Below, one piece after another: positions 37,398 through 46,664 of a stretch of 64,000 nt of DNA (positions are counted from its first letter, which is position 1; each line of letters opens with the position of its first letter). The notes below the pieces were generated by a model. It saw only the letters and a program-made list of their open reading frames with translations, did no database searches and was not told the origin of the DNA. A program made the position numbers and the translations under genes. Source of the DNA: Corynebacterium suicordis DSM 45110 (GTDB lineage Bacteria; Actinomycetota; Actinomycetes; Mycobacteriales; Mycobacteriaceae); assembly GCF_015351405.1 (NCBI RefSeq), contig NZ_JADKMY010000001.1, positions 1,116,001 to 1,180,000 of the forward strand. Direction: 5' to 3'.

Positions 37398-37427
37398 ACC
37401 CTAGCCGGTGCCGAGTAGATTTAACAA
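37398..37427 (-). promoter_or_regulatory. Promoter of the tRNA array
   Basis: Minus strand TTGTTA (37422-37427), an 18-base spacer and TAGGGT (37398-37403), about 40 bases before the first tRNA. The -35 sits inside a perfect palindrome AGATTT-gtt-AAATCT (37417-37431). Confidence 0.55.
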
Positions 37428-37649
37428 ATCTGCAGGTGAGCAGGAGATTCCCCTGTCGATTCTGGGCCTTGTGTAACCGGTGAATCACAGCCGTGTGATT
37501 CCTCTTCTTTCTTTTTCGACGCCACCAATACCGCCCCCGAACTGGCGTTTTATGTAGTGGTGAGAAACAGTGCTAGATTTCTAGGAGTTCGCGCGGAGCT
37601 ACTCCAGCCCGAATTGAAAGATTGTCTGATTTTCGGACTGTCTGACCCT

Positions 37650-37724
37650 GGTCCTATAGCTCAGTGGGAGAGCGTTCCGTTCACACCGGAAAGGTCACTG
37701 GTTCAATCCCAGTTAGGACCACCA
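37650..37724 (+). tRNA. tRNA-Val (CAC), CCA encoded
   Basis: A cloverleaf with acceptor GGTCCTA/TAGGACC and anticodon loop TTCACAC (CAC); discriminator A and CCA are encoded. It is on the opposite strand to the other four tRNA genes and is followed by a terminator. Confidence 0.96.
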
Positions 37725-37738
37725 ACGAAAAACCACAG

Positions 37739-37774
37739 AAACCCCGTTGCACTCACATGCGCAGCGGGGTTTTT
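37739..37774 (+). terminator. Intrinsic terminator after tRNA-Val (CAC)
   Basis: A 12-bp stem aaaccccgttgc/gcagcggggttt (one G-U pair), a 10-base loop and a T run. Confidence 0.9.
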
Positions 37775-38036
37775 GCGTACCCAGAACAAGCTGAGAATTC
37801 CGCACGCCCCATCTTTTGCAGTAGCCCGTTCGTTTGCTGCAGCCGCAGTGATCGGTACAGCCCGCCAGATACTGCCGCCCGCTACTTGGTGTGAACCAAC
37901 CGCGTATGTGATTCTTGAGGGCGTGAGAAAGTTCACATGTGCAGCAACTTGGGGAACTTTCACTTGCGGCTGAACGACTACTTATTGGATCGTCTTCGTG
38001 ACGGTCACTCTTTAGTTCATTGAAAGGACTACATCT
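37775..38036. other. Intergenic region before copC
   Basis: 262 bases with no gene. It contains an inverted repeat at 37923-37963, and GAAAGGA before the copC ATG. Nothing else is recognisable. Confidence 0.5.
37923..37963 (+). promoter_or_regulatory. Inverted repeat upstream of copC, possible operator
   Basis: Arms gtgagaaagttc (37923-37934) and gaactttcac (37954-37963) pair with one bulged base and are 19 bases apart, about 75 bases before copC. It has no T run, so it is not a typical terminator. Confidence 0.35.
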
Positions 38037-38654
38037 ATGTTTCCTCGCGCGCGCGGAATTTCCACCCACACCCTGCGTTCATCCGCAGTGGCTCTGGCAC
38101 TCTCCGCTGGAGTAGCCGGTGGGGCACTGATGGCTCCCGCTGCCATGGCGCATGATGCAGTCCTGAACTCCAACCCAAGCAATGGTGCGACCATCTCGGA
38201 GCTTCCAGAGCAGATCACCATGGAATTTTCTGGCCAGCCGCAAGGCGATTTCAATACCGTGGCACTTTCCCGCGGTGGGGAAGTCCTCTTTGATGAGAAG
38301 CCGGAAGTCACAGATCGCGACTTGAGCGTGGATGTTCCCGATTCCGTGGAAGCCACCCCAGGCGAGTACACGGTGGGCTATCAGATCACCTCTTCTGACG
38401 GCCATGCCACTCGTGGCAGCTTCAACTTCACCGTGTCTGGCGAAAATTCCGCCGCTGCGTCTTCCGAGACGGCCGGGTCCTCCGAGACTCAGGCCAGCTC
38501 GGAAACTAAGGCTCCAGAAGAAAACACCAACGAACAGGGGGAGCAATCCAGCTCAGTGCCTAACTGGTTGCTTCCACTGGGGGGTATCGTCGTGATTGTT
38601 GGTGCGCTCGCAATGGCGATCGCACGTTTCCGCAATCTCAAGTCTGACGATTAA
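38037..38654 (+). CDS. CopC-domain copper-binding protein, membrane anchored
   Basis: A 205-residue exported protein. The signal peptide ends AMA; the mature protein then starts with the His typical of a CopC copper(II) site (AHDAVLNSNPSNGA). The CopC beta-barrel spans about 39-132 and includes SSDGHATRG. A Ser/Glu-rich linker (133-175) and a C-terminal transmembrane helix (about 176-196) anchor it. It should bind copper outside the membrane. It is first gene of a four-gene exported set with a PCuAC protein and a DyP peroxidase. Confidence 0.88.
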   Translation: MFPRARGISTHTLRSSAVALALSAGVAGGALMAPAAMAHDAVLNSNPSNGATISELPEQITMEFSGQPQGDFNTVALSRGGEVLFDEKPEVTDRDLSVDVPDSVEATPGEYTVGYQITSSDGHATRGSFNFTVSGENSAAASSETAGSSETQASSETKAPEENTNEQGEQSSSVPNWLLPLGGIVVIVGALAMAIARFRNLKSDD

Positions 38655-38680
38655 GACCCCGCTTCACATAGGAGAATCCC

Positions 38681-39022
38681 GTGAAAAACGCTCGTCTCGC
38701 CGGTGCCGCTGCCGTTGCTCTCACCGCTGCCCTGACTCTTTCTGCATGCCTTCCTCCGCACCAGAACGATTCCGATCAGCCGTTTGAGAACAACCAAACC
38801 GGACTGAGCACCCCAGTGCTGGACGACGGCACGGGCGAAACCACCGGTTCTTCCGCTGCGCACGAAACAGCTGGCGAAACTGCGGAACCCACCGCAGCGA
38901 CTACTGCTGACCCAGCCGCGGGTGCAACCGCGACTGAGACCGGCGTGACGGATGCTCCTACCGGTGACACCGTGAATGGTGCCACCACCTCCGGCTTGGG
39001 CACTGGCACTACAGTCCACTAG
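38681..39022 (+). CDS. Small Thr/Ala-rich lipoprotein of unknown function
   Basis: A 113-residue protein with a signal peptide and lipobox LSAC (Cys at 23). After the lipid cysteine it has LPPHQNDSDQ, closely matching the start of the next lipoprotein (SPANQNDSDQ). The rest is low complexity (Thr, Ala, Gly, Asp) and probably disordered. There are no histidine or methionine clusters for copper. The GTG start has AGGAG upstream. No family is recognised. Confidence 0.75.
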   Translation: MKNARLAGAAAVALTAALTLSACLPPHQNDSDQPFENNQTGLSTPVLDDGTGETTGSSAAHETAGETAEPTAATTADPAAGATATETGVTDAPTGDTVNGATTSGLGTGTTVH

Positions 39023-39105
39023 TTTCCCGCTTCTCAGTAGCACGAATGCCCTTGGTTTTCCCCAATGGCATGACTTCTGAGAGCTTAAAAGTAAGAAGGA
39101 TCGCG

Positions 39106-39753
39106 ATGAAGCGCATGTCCCGTCTCTCCACCCGCACCGCTCTGGCCGCTGTTGCAGCTGGCTCTTTGGCTCTCGCAGCCTGCAGCCCTGCAAACCAAAA
39201 CGATAGCGACCAGTCCGTCTCTGATCAGGCCACCTCGGGAGCCTCCAGTGTGGCGTCGGAAGCAAAGGAAACGGCCACCAATAACGGTGAGTCCGCCCTG
39301 ACCTTCGAAGATGCCTACGTGACCGCAAAGCCTGCGGACAAGGAAATGACGGGCGTGTTCGGCACGCTGAAGAACTCCAGCGAGGAGGACATCCACATCA
39401 CCGAGGTGGAGGGATCCTTGAGCGGCATGTACCAGCTGCACGTGGTGGATAACGGCGAGATGAAGGAGTCCCCCGAGGGCTTCACCATCAAGGCTGGGCA
39501 GAGCCTGGAACTGCAGCCGGGCCACGAGCACATCATGATCATGGACAACCACGATGAGATCGCCGCTGGCGATGACGTGACCCTAACCCTCAAGGACGAG
39601 CAGGGCAAGACCTACGAGCTCAAGGACGTGCCCGTGCGCGTGCAGCAGTCCACCCACGAGCACTACTCGGATGGGACCACCGGGGATTCCGGCAAGGGTG
39701 AAGGCGAGTACTCCGAGCATTCCGAGCATTCCGAGCACGGAGCTTCCCACTAA
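39106..39753 (+). CDS. PCuAC-type copper chaperone lipoprotein
   Basis: A 215-residue lipoprotein with lipobox LAAC (Cys at 26). The PCuAC domain (about 62-175) has the expected metal positions: HVVDNGEM, then HEHIMIM near its end. A histidine-rich tail with a repeated SEH unit (EYSEHSEHSEHGASH) ends the protein. The family binds Cu(I) outside the membrane and can deliver it to cytochrome oxidase. The ATG at 39106 has AAGAAGGA five bases upstream. Confidence 0.87.
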   Translation: MKRMSRLSTRTALAAVAAGSLALAACSPANQNDSDQSVSDQATSGASSVASEAKETATNNGESALTFEDAYVTAKPADKEMTGVFGTLKNSSEEDIHITEVEGSLSGMYQLHVVDNGEMKESPEGFTIKAGQSLELQPGHEHIMIMDNHDEIAAGDDVTLTLKDEQGKTYELKDVPVRVQQSTHEHYSDGTTGDSGKGEGEYSEHSEHSEHGASH

Positions 39754-39776
39754 TTCCCCGATAACTGTTCGGGGAA
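39754..39776. other. Hairpin between PCuAC and DyP genes
   Basis: A perfect 8-bp inverted repeat ttccccga/tcggggaa with a 7-base loop right after the stop codon. No T run follows on the plus strand. It could be a mRNA processing or attenuation structure. Confidence 0.45.
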
Positions 39777-39811
39777 AACCACTGCAAGACAGAAAAGGCT
39801 AGGCGAGTTTC

Positions 39812-41062
39812 ATGGCACGCCGAAACATCAGCCGTCGCGGGTTCTTTGCCGGGGCCGGGCTGACGAGCGCTACGGCAGTTATTGCCTCGTGCGCGAAATC
39901 CGAAGAACCGCAGGCGGGAAGCCCGCGCGGGGATCAGAACGGCACGTCGCCGCAGGAAGTTTCCGCAGGCAGAGCCACGGATCAGACCGTCATTGCATTC
40001 GACGGCCCTCACCAAGCGGGAATTGCCACGGCCCCACAGACTCACGCGTTACTGGTTGCCTACCGGGTGGGTGGGCAGCGGCGTGATCGGAAGGGGTTGG
40101 GCCGGATCATGAAGATCTGGACGAACGACGCCCGCTCTCTCACCCAGGGGCACAAGCCACTGGCAGACCTGGAATCAGAGCTCGCAGCTGATCCCCGTAA
40201 CCTCACCATCACGGTGGGGTGGGGTCCGCAGCTCATCGTGGATGCCGGCCTGAAGGACAAGACTCCTCAGTGGGTCATGAAAAACCGGGACGGGCTGCCT
40301 GCATTTCCGGGGGACAAACTGGATCCGAAGTTCTCCGGCGGGGATCTGATCCTGCAGATCTGTGGCGATGACCTCACCGCGGTGAGTCACGCGGCGCGCG
40401 TGCTCACCCGTTCCGTGCGAGATTTTGCCCAACCCATCTGGACCCAACGTGGGTTCATCGATTCCCCGACGGGGGAGACACCGCGCAATCTGCTGGGCTT
40501 CAAGGACGGCACGGCTATTCCTCGATCGGAAGAGGATTACCAGAAGAACATCTGGGATGAACAGGGCGGATCGGCCATGGTGGTGCGCCGAGTGGTCTAT
40601 GACATGCCCGGCTGGGAAGCGCTGGACCGCAGCAGCAGGGAAGTGGTGTTCGGCAGAACCATTGACTCCGGCGCGCCGCTGGGTAAGTCAGAAGAATTCG
40701 ACGATGTGGACCTGAACGCGGTGGGCGAGGATGGGCTCCCGCTCATCGATGCCCATTCTCACGTGGGCATCACCGCGGGTGAGGGCGTGGCCATGCGCAG
40801 GCGTGCCTACAACTGGGATGGGGAGATCACGGAGCTGGGAAGCACCGGGTTGATCTTCATCTGCTTCCAGGCGGATCCGGATACCGCCTTTACTCCGCTG
40901 CAGAAGCGCTTGGCGGAGAACGACCGCCTGAACCAATGGACCACGCACGTGGGCTCGGCGTTGTTCTGGTGTCCGGATGGCACTGGCAGCACGGAAGGAA
41001 ATGGTGGAAATGGCGCCACGGGCGAGGGTGCCTACTGGGGAGAAAATCTCCTCGAGGGGTAG
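39812..41062 (+). CDS. DyP-type haem peroxidase, Tat-exported (EfeB-like)
   Basis: A 416-residue dye-decolourising peroxidase. The twin-arginine signal SRRGFFAG (residues 7-14) precedes a possible lipobox IASC. The conserved GFKDG motif (GXXDG, distal Asp) and the proximal haem histidine in DAHSHVGI are present; the C-terminal region is glycine-rich. Such enzymes use peroxide outside the membrane, and EfeB members are linked to iron uptake. It is last in the CopC-lipoprotein-PCuAC-DyP set. Confidence 0.92.
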   Translation: MARRNISRRGFFAGAGLTSATAVIASCAKSEEPQAGSPRGDQNGTSPQEVSAGRATDQTVIAFDGPHQAGIATAPQTHALLVAYRVGGQRRDRKGLGRIMKIWTNDARSLTQGHKPLADLESELAADPRNLTITVGWGPQLIVDAGLKDKTPQWVMKNRDGLPAFPGDKLDPKFSGGDLILQICGDDLTAVSHAARVLTRSVRDFAQPIWTQRGFIDSPTGETPRNLLGFKDGTAIPRSEEDYQKNIWDEQGGSAMVVRRVVYDMPGWEALDRSSREVVFGRTIDSGAPLGKSEEFDDVDLNAVGEDGLPLIDAHSHVGITAGEGVAMRRRAYNWDGEITELGSTGLIFICFQADPDTAFTPLQKRLAENDRLNQWTTHVGSALFWCPDGTGSTEGNGGNGATGEGAYWGENLLEG

Positions 41063-41134
41063 ACTCTTGCAAGTTAATGATTGTCACCCGGTATGTGACC
41101 GTCAATGAAAGCTTGAAGGAGCCCCTTTCTCATC

Positions 41135-43219
41135 ATGAGTACCCTCGATTCCGCCCCGAACACCCCGGCATCACCCGTCCACGTCGCACCCGTGACGTTC
41201 ACCGTTCCTGCTGGGGAGACCGCCGGCTCCGCAATGCGCCCGCTGGAGCTGCCCAACAAGGGTCCACAGGCGATCGTGGTGGTCAAGGACTCCACCGGTC
41301 AGCTGCGCGATCTCTCGTGGGCTCCGGAAGCAGATGAGGAAGTCACCGCCATCGCCTCGGACACCGAGGAAGGCCGCGCGGTCATCCGCCACTCCGCAGC
41401 GCACGTGTTGGCGCAGGCCGTGCAGAAGGAATTCCCAGGCACCAAGCTGGGCATCGGCCCAGCCATCGAAAACGGCTTCTACTACGACTTTGATGTCGCA
41501 GAACCCTTCACCCCGGAAGATCTGAAGAAGATCGAAAAGGCGATGAAGAAGATCATCAAGTCCGGACAGAAGTTCGAGCGCAAGGCATATTCTTCCGTGG
41601 ACGAAGCCCTGGCGGAATACACCGATGAGCCATTCAAGACCGAGCTCATTGCGGACAAGGGCAACGTCGACCCCAATTCTGACGAAGCCACCGAAGTGGG
41701 CGCCGGAGAGCTGACCTGTTACTGCAACGTCAACCCCCGCTCCGGTGACGTGGAATGGTACGACCTCTGCCGCGGCCCGCACGTGCCCACCACCCGCTAC
41801 ATTCCGGCCTTCGCCATCACCCGCTCTTCCGCGGCATACTGGCGCGGCAACCAGGACAACGCGGGTCTGCAGCGCGTATACGGAACCGCGTGGGAATCCA
41901 AGGAAGCGCTGGATGAATACCAGACCATGCTCGCCGAAGCCGAGAAGCGCGATCACCGCCGCCTGGGCAATGAGCTGGATCTGTTCTCCTTCCCGGATGA
42001 CCTGGGCTCCGGCCTGCCGGTCTTCCACCCTGCGGGCGGAATCATCCGCAATGAGATGGAAGAGCACTCCCGCCGCCGCCACATCGCGGGTGGCTACTCC
42101 TTCGTCAACACCCCGCACATCACGCGTCAGGACCTCTACGAGCGCTCCGGCCACCTGGGCTTTTACAAGGATGGCATGTTCCCTCCCATGATCGTGGATG
42201 CGGAATACGACGAAAACGGGCAAGAGACCAAGCCGGGCCAGGAGTATTACCTCAAGCCCATGAACTGCCCGATGCACAACCTGATCTTCGATTCCCGTGG
42301 CCGTTCCTACCGCGAACTGCCATTGCGCTTGTTCGAGTTCGGCACCGTGTACCGCTATGAAAAGTCCGGTGTGATCCAGGGCCTCACCCGCGCCCGCGGA
42401 TTCACCCAGGATGACGCGCACATCTACTGCACCGAAGATCAGCTGGAGCAGGAGCTGACCACCTGCCTGGAGTTCGTGCTCTCCCTGTTGCGTGACTACG
42501 GTCTGGAGGATTTCTACCTGGAACTTTCCACCCGGGATCCAAAAAAGTCCGTGGGTTCCGATGAAGTGTGGGAGCGCTCCACGGAGATCCTCTCCCGCGT
42601 GGCCACCAAGTCCGGCCTGGAGCTGGTGCCGGATCCAGAAGGGGCTGCCTTCTACGGACCGAAGATTTCCGTGCAGGCTCGCGATGCCATCGGCCGTACC
42701 TGGCAGATGTCCACTGTGCAGCTGGACTTCAACATGCCGGAGCGCTTCAACCTGGAGTACACCGCGCAGGACGGCACCAAGAAGCAGCCGATCATGATTC
42801 ACCGCGCGCTGTTCGGTTCCATCGAGCGTTTCTTCGGCGTGCTGCTGGAGCACTACGCAGGTGCGTTCCCCGTGTGGCTGGCTCCGCATCAGGTGGTGGG
42901 CATTCCGGTGGCAGATGATTTCAACCAGTACCTGGATGACTTCACCGCCGAGCTGCGCACGCGAGGCATCCGCGCCGAGGTTGATACCTCCGATGACCGC
43001 ATGCAGAAGAAGATCCGCAACCACACCACGGGCAAGGTTCCGTTCATGGTTCTCGTGGGTGGCCGCGACGTGGAAGGCAACGCCGTGAGTTTCCGTTTCC
43101 TCGACGGCACCCAAGTCAACGGTGTGCCCAAGGATCGCGCGGTGGAGATCATCAGCGTGTGGATCTCTTCCCGTCGCAATGTGCAGCCGAGCGAAGCCTC
43201 GGTCGCCGAGCTGGTTTAA
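41135..43219 (+). CDS. thrS: Threonyl-tRNA synthetase
   Basis: A 694-residue class II synthetase with an N-terminal TGS domain (about 20-80), an editing domain with [11 protein letters not shown] and CRGPHVPTT, and a catalytic core with motif 2 ([15 protein letters not shown]) and motif 3 ([19 protein letters not shown]). The C-terminal anticodon-binding domain includes [15 protein letters not shown] lies about 13 bases before the ATG. The 72-base upstream gap is too short for a T-box leader. Confidence 0.97.
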   Translation: MSTLDSAPNTPASPVHVAPVTFTVPAGETAGSAMRPLELPNKGPQAIVVVKDSTGQLRDLSWAPEADEEVTAIASDTEEGRAVIRHSAAHVLAQAVQKEFPGTKLGIGPAIENGFYYDFDVAEPFTPEDLKKIEKAMKKIIKSGQKFERKAYSSVDEALAEYTDEPFKTELIADKGNVDPNSDEATEVGAGELTCYCNVNPRSGDVEWYDLCRGPHVPTTRYIPAFAITRSSAAYWRGNQDNAGLQRVYGTAWESKEALDEYQTMLAEAEKRDHRRLGNELDLFSFPDDLGSGLPVFHPAGGIIRNEMEEHSRRRHIAGGYSFVNTPHITRQDLYERSGHLGFYKDGMFPPMIVDAEYDENGQETKPGQEYYLKPMNCPMHNLIFDSRGRSYRELPLRLFEFGTVYRYEKSGVIQGLTRARGFTQDDAHIYCTEDQLEQELTTCLEFVLSLLRDYGLEDFYLELSTRDPKKSVGSDEVWERSTEILSRVATKSGLELVPDPEGAAFYGPKISVQARDAIGRTWQMSTVQLDFNMPERFNLEYTAQDGTKKQPIMIHRALFGSIERFFGVLLEHYAGAFPVWLAPHQVVGIPVADDFNQYLDDFTAELRTRGIRAEVDTSDDRMQKKIRNHTTGKVPFMVLVGGRDVEGNAVSFRFLDGTQVNGVPKDRAVEIISVWISSRRNVQPSEASVAELV

Positions 43220-43235
43220 GGGATAAAAGGGGATT

Positions 43236-43772
43236 GTGGTGGATTCTTACGAGGATCACGGCGTGAGCGGAAACACGAGTTCGGAGCAGGCCCTCGAGCG
43301 GCTCTGGGCTCCGTACCGCTCGGCATATTTGACCACCACGGAAAAGTCCGCGGATCCGTTTCTCACTTTGCCTGAGAAATCCGATGAGGACGCCCTGATC
43401 GTGGCTCGCGGTACCACCATGTACTGCGTTCTCAACCTGTTTCCCTATAACCCCGGCCACATGATGGTGGTGCCTTTCCGCCAGGTCGCCGATTACACCG
43501 AGCTCACGGATGAAGAGACCGCCGAGTTGGCCGCGATGACCAAGCAGGCCATTCGGGTGCTGCGCTCCGTTTCTTCTCCCGACGCCATCAATATCGGGCT
43601 CAACCTCGGCAAGGCTTCCGGGGGAAGCGTCTCCGATCATCTCCATCAGCACATCGTGCCTCGGTGGACTGGAGATGCTAACTTCATGACGGTAATTGCT
43701 GGAACCAAAGTACTGCCACAGACCTTGCGTGAAACGCGCCAGTTGTTGGCCGACGCGTGGCGAGAGGAGTAG
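43236..43772 (+). CDS. HIT-family nucleotide phosphorylase/hydrolase
   Basis: A 178-residue histidine triad protein with catalytic motif DHLHQHIVPRW (H-x-H-x-H) and NLFPYNPGHMMVVP. Its neighbours thrS and pgsA match those of the mycobacterial Ap4A phosphorylase gene, so an Ap4A-degrading role is a reasonable inference. The GTG start has AAAAGGGG upstream. It sits 16 bases after thrS and 5 bases before pgsA. Confidence 0.9.
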   Translation: MVDSYEDHGVSGNTSSEQALERLWAPYRSAYLTTTEKSADPFLTLPEKSDEDALIVARGTTMYCVLNLFPYNPGHMMVVPFRQVADYTELTDEETAELAAMTKQAIRVLRSVSSPDAINIGLNLGKASGGSVSDHLHQHIVPRWTGDANFMTVIAGTKVLPQTLRETRQLLADAWREE

Positions 43773-43777
43773 CACCT

Positions 43778-44440
43778 ATGGTTTTGAGTTCCCGCGGCCG
43801 TGGACCGATGTCTCTGATCATCGAGCCCATTGCCAAGACCTTCGTCAAACTGGGTGTTTCTCCCAACGCCGTCACCATCGGTGGCACGGTTCTGGCTATC
43901 GTTTTCGCGGTCTGGCTGATCCCCACCGGGCACGTGTTTGCCGCCGCTGCGCTCATCGGCTTGACCGCTGCCACAGACATGGTGGACGGCACGATGGCAC
44001 GCATGGTCGGCGGAGGCACCAAGTTTGGTGCCACGCTGGATGCCACGTGTGACCGTTTGTCCGATGGCGCAATCTTCGGCGCCATGGCCTATTGGTTCGC
44101 CACGCGCGAAGATCCACACCACCTGTTTGCCGTGCTCTCCCTGGTGATTCTGGTGGCCAGCCAAGTGACCAGCTACGTCAAAGCACGCGCCGAGGCCAGC
44201 GGAATCAAGGTCGAAGGCGGTCTCATTGAGCGCCCGGAGCGATTGCTCATCGGCCTGGTGGGACTGGGTCTTTCCGGCGTGGGCGTGCCGTACATCTTGG
44301 GCCTGAGTTTGGCCATCCTCACCGCGGGATCGATCTATACAGTGATTGAGAGACTGCTGATTGTGGCTCGTTCTGAGTCCGCGCAGGAGACCATCGAAGC
44401 TCCAACCGGTGCGCGGGAGTTCACCGCGAAAGAAAGCTAG
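43778..44440 (+). CDS. pgsA: Phosphatidylinositol phosphate synthase (CDP-alcohol phosphotransferase)
   Basis: A 220-residue membrane protein with about six helices and the family motif D-G-x2-A-R-x8-G-x3-D-x3-D, seen as VDGTMARMVGGGTKFGATLD followed by ATCDR. It joins CDP-diacylglycerol and inositol-1-phosphate, the base of phosphatidylinositol mannosides. The genes patA and pimA directly downstream support this. The ATG at 43778 has GAGGAG eight bases upstream. Confidence 0.93.
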   Translation: MVLSSRGRGPMSLIIEPIAKTFVKLGVSPNAVTIGGTVLAIVFAVWLIPTGHVFAAAALIGLTAATDMVDGTMARMVGGGTKFGATLDATCDRLSDGAIFGAMAYWFATREDPHHLFAVLSLVILVASQVTSYVKARAEASGIKVEGGLIERPERLLIGLVGLGLSGVGVPYILGLSLAILTAGSIYTVIERLLIVARSESAQETIEAPTGAREFTAKES

Positions 44441-44448
44441 GCCCACTC

Positions 44449-45456
44449 ATGAGCACAGAACAGAGCCGTCGAGCCCGACTTTCCGAGCAGCTCACTGCCT
44501 GGGGTTACATCAGTGGCTGGGCTGTAGTGAAGAGAGTGCCGGAGCCACTGGCAGTGCGCTTTTTTGATTTCGTGGCCGATGTGGCGTCGAAAAAAGGAAA
44601 AGGACCCGAGCAACTACGCCGCAACCTATCGCGGGTAGTGGGGCCGGAAAACGTGACGCGGGAGCTGGTGCGCGCGTCCATGCGCAGCTACATGCGCTAT
44701 TGGCGTGAGGCGTTCCGCCTGCCCGCGATGGCAGGACCAGAGCTGGTGGCGCAGATTGATCGGCACACCACCCGCGAACTGCGGGAAAAGCTGGATGAGG
44801 CGCTGGCTCGGGGCAAGGGAATCGCGGTAGCACTGCCTCATGCGGCTAACTGGGACATGGCCGGGGTGTGGCTGGTGAATCACTCCGGAGAATTCACCAC
44901 GGTGGCAGAGCGGTTGAAACCGGAATCGCTGTTTGATGCGTTCCTGGAATATCGGCGCTCGTTGGGCTTTGACGTGATTGCCCACTCGGGCACCGAGGAA
45001 TCGCCCGTGGAGTACATGGAGCAGAAGCTGCGGGAAAACCGGATCGTGTGCCTGATGGCGGATCGGGACTTGTCTGGTCGCGGCGTGAAGGTGAACTTCT
45101 TTGGCGAGCAATGCTCGATGCCCGCTGGAACGGCGCTGCTGGCCAAACGGACGGGTGCCGCCATGTTTGTGGTGAAGGCGCACTTCCGCGAGGATGGCTG
45201 GTTCCTGGATCTCTCCGATGAGCTCGATACCTCCGCTCCGCTGGAAGAAGTGGTGCAGAAGCAGGCGGATCTGATGGCGGAATACATCGCGGAGCAGCCG
45301 GAAGACTGGCACATGCTGCAGCCGCTGTGGCATGCGGATCTTTCCCAGCGGCGGAGGATCGCCATGGGGTTGGAGACTCCAGTTGAGGCTGATGAAGCTG
45401 TTGAAGATGAAGCAGGCAAGGCCGGGGGAGCCGAGGGCACCAGGAGCGCTCGCTAG
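44449..45456 (+). CDS. patA: Phosphatidylinositol mannoside acyltransferase
   Basis: A 335-residue LpxL/HtrB-like acyltransferase. The catalytic HxxxxD-type motif is in PHAANWDMAG, and it has MADRDLSGRG and PAGTALLAKRTGA. It adds an acyl chain to the mannose of PIM at the membrane. It lies between pgsA and pimA, the conserved actinobacterial order. A TGGCGTCGAA copy at 44582 encodes VASKKGKG near residue 45. Confidence 0.92.
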   Translation: MSTEQSRRARLSEQLTAWGYISGWAVVKRVPEPLAVRFFDFVADVASKKGKGPEQLRRNLSRVVGPENVTRELVRASMRSYMRYWREAFRLPAMAGPELVAQIDRHTTRELREKLDEALARGKGIAVALPHAANWDMAGVWLVNHSGEFTTVAERLKPESLFDAFLEYRRSLGFDVIAHSGTEESPVEYMEQKLRENRIVCLMADRDLSGRGVKVNFFGEQCSMPAGTALLAKRTGAAMFVVKAHFREDGWFLDLSDELDTSAPLEEVVQKQADLMAEYIAEQPEDWHMLQPLWHADLSQRRRIAMGLETPVEADEAVEDEAGKAGGAEGTRSAR

Positions 45457-46664
45457 TGGGCGCCGCGCACGAGGCACCTGCGGAGTTGCCCGCGGAAACG
45501 CCCGACCGACTACGCATCGGCATGGTGTGCCCCTACAGCTTCGATGAACCGGGCGGGGTGCAAGCCCACGCCATTGACCTGTGCAAGGAATTGCAGAGGC
45601 GCGGGCACACCGTGAGTTTGATCGGCCCAGGCACCAAGCAGGATGCCGTGCCTGATTTCGTGGAGCTAGGCGGGGGCAGCATTCCGATTCCCTACAACGG
45701 ATCCGTCGCGCGTCTGAGCTTTGGGCCGATCTCCGCACGCACAGTGCGCAAGTGGATCAAGCGCAATGGGTTTGATGTGCTGCATATTCACGAGCCCAAT
45801 TCGCCCAGCTATTCCATGTTGTCCCTGGCTCAGGTAATGGGTCCGGTGGTGGCCACCTATCATGCCTCAGCCAGCGAATCGAAGCTGCTCAAGGTGGTGT
45901 TGCCACTGCTGCGTCCCATTCTGGAACGCATCCACGCGGGCATCGCGGTGAGCGAAGAGGCACGCAAGTGGCAGGTGGAGAACCTGGCTGGAGATCCCGT
46001 GCTGATCCCCAACGGGGTGGACACGGCGGTGTTCCGCGAGGCCAGAGCACTGGATGGCCTGGATCTGGACCGCCCGCGCGTGATGTTCCTGGGCCGCTTC
46101 GATGAGCCACGCAAAGGTCTGCAGGTCCTGCTGGATGCCATGCCGGCGATCGTCGATGCCATTCCCAACATTGAGTTGCTCATCGCCGGGCGCGGTGACC
46201 AGGACGCCCTGGGTGAAAGACTGCGCAAGGCCGGGCTCACATACGCCCTGGGTACAGATCCGAGCACGGCAAACGTCCGCATCCTCGGGGCGGTATCCGA
46301 GGAAGACAAAGCCCGCGGCCTGCGCAGCTCAGACATTTACATCGCGCCCAACACGGGTGGCGAGAGCTTCGGCATCGTGCTCGTGGAAGGCATGGCCGCC
46401 GGGGCTGCAGTGGTGGCCAGCGATATCCCGGCCTTCGTCGCTGTCGGGGAAAACGGGCAGAGCGCGGCCCTGTTCCGCAACGGGGACGCGGCCGACTTAA
46501 CGCGGGTGGTAGTTAACCTCTTTTCTGACGACGCCACCCGTCGCGCCCTCGCAGCTCACGGCGAACAGCGAGCCGTTCAATTCGATTGGTGCACGGTGAC
46601 CTCCCGCGTGGAAGAGGTTTACCGAACGGTGCGAGTCAAGGGAAGGGGCGTGACCCTGGCATGA
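45456..46664 (+). CDS. pimA: Phosphatidylinositol alpha-mannosyltransferase PimA
   Basis: A 402-residue GT4 glycosyltransferase with GMVCPYSFDEPGGVQAH near the N-terminus, GRFDEPRKGLQVLL at the domain junction and NTGGESFGIVLVEGMAAGAAVVAS in the GDP-mannose site. It adds the first mannose to phosphatidylinositol on the inner membrane face. The GTG overlaps the patA stop by one base. The N-terminus is about 19 residues longer than the usual MRIGMVCPYSFD start, but no good internal start codon is present. Confidence 0.94.
   Translation: MGAAHEAPAELPAETPDRLRIGMVCPYSFDEPGGVQAHAIDLCKELQRRGHTVSLIGPGTKQDAVPDFVELGGGSIPIPYNGSVARLSFGPISARTVRKWIKRNGFDVLHIHEPNSPSYSMLSLAQVMGPVVATYHASASESKLLKVVLPLLRPILERIHAGIAVSEEARKWQVENLAGDPVLIPNGVDTAVFREARALDGLDLDRPRVMFLGRFDEPRKGLQVLLDAMPAIVDAIPNIELLIAGRGDQDALGERLRKAGLTYALGTDPSTANVRILGAVSEEDKARGLRSSDIYIAPNTGGESFGIVLVEGMAAGAAVVASDIPAFVAVGENGQSAALFRNGDAADLTRVVVNLFSDDATRRALAAHGEQRAVQFDWCTVTSRVEEVYRTVRVKGRGVTLA

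Noticed and set aside
41063..41134. T-box leader for thrS
   Set aside because: The gap is only 72 bases and lacks the antiterminator sequence.
41171..43114. 647-codon open frame antisense to thrS
   Set aside because: High GC gives long antisense frames; thrS motifs are complete on the other strand.
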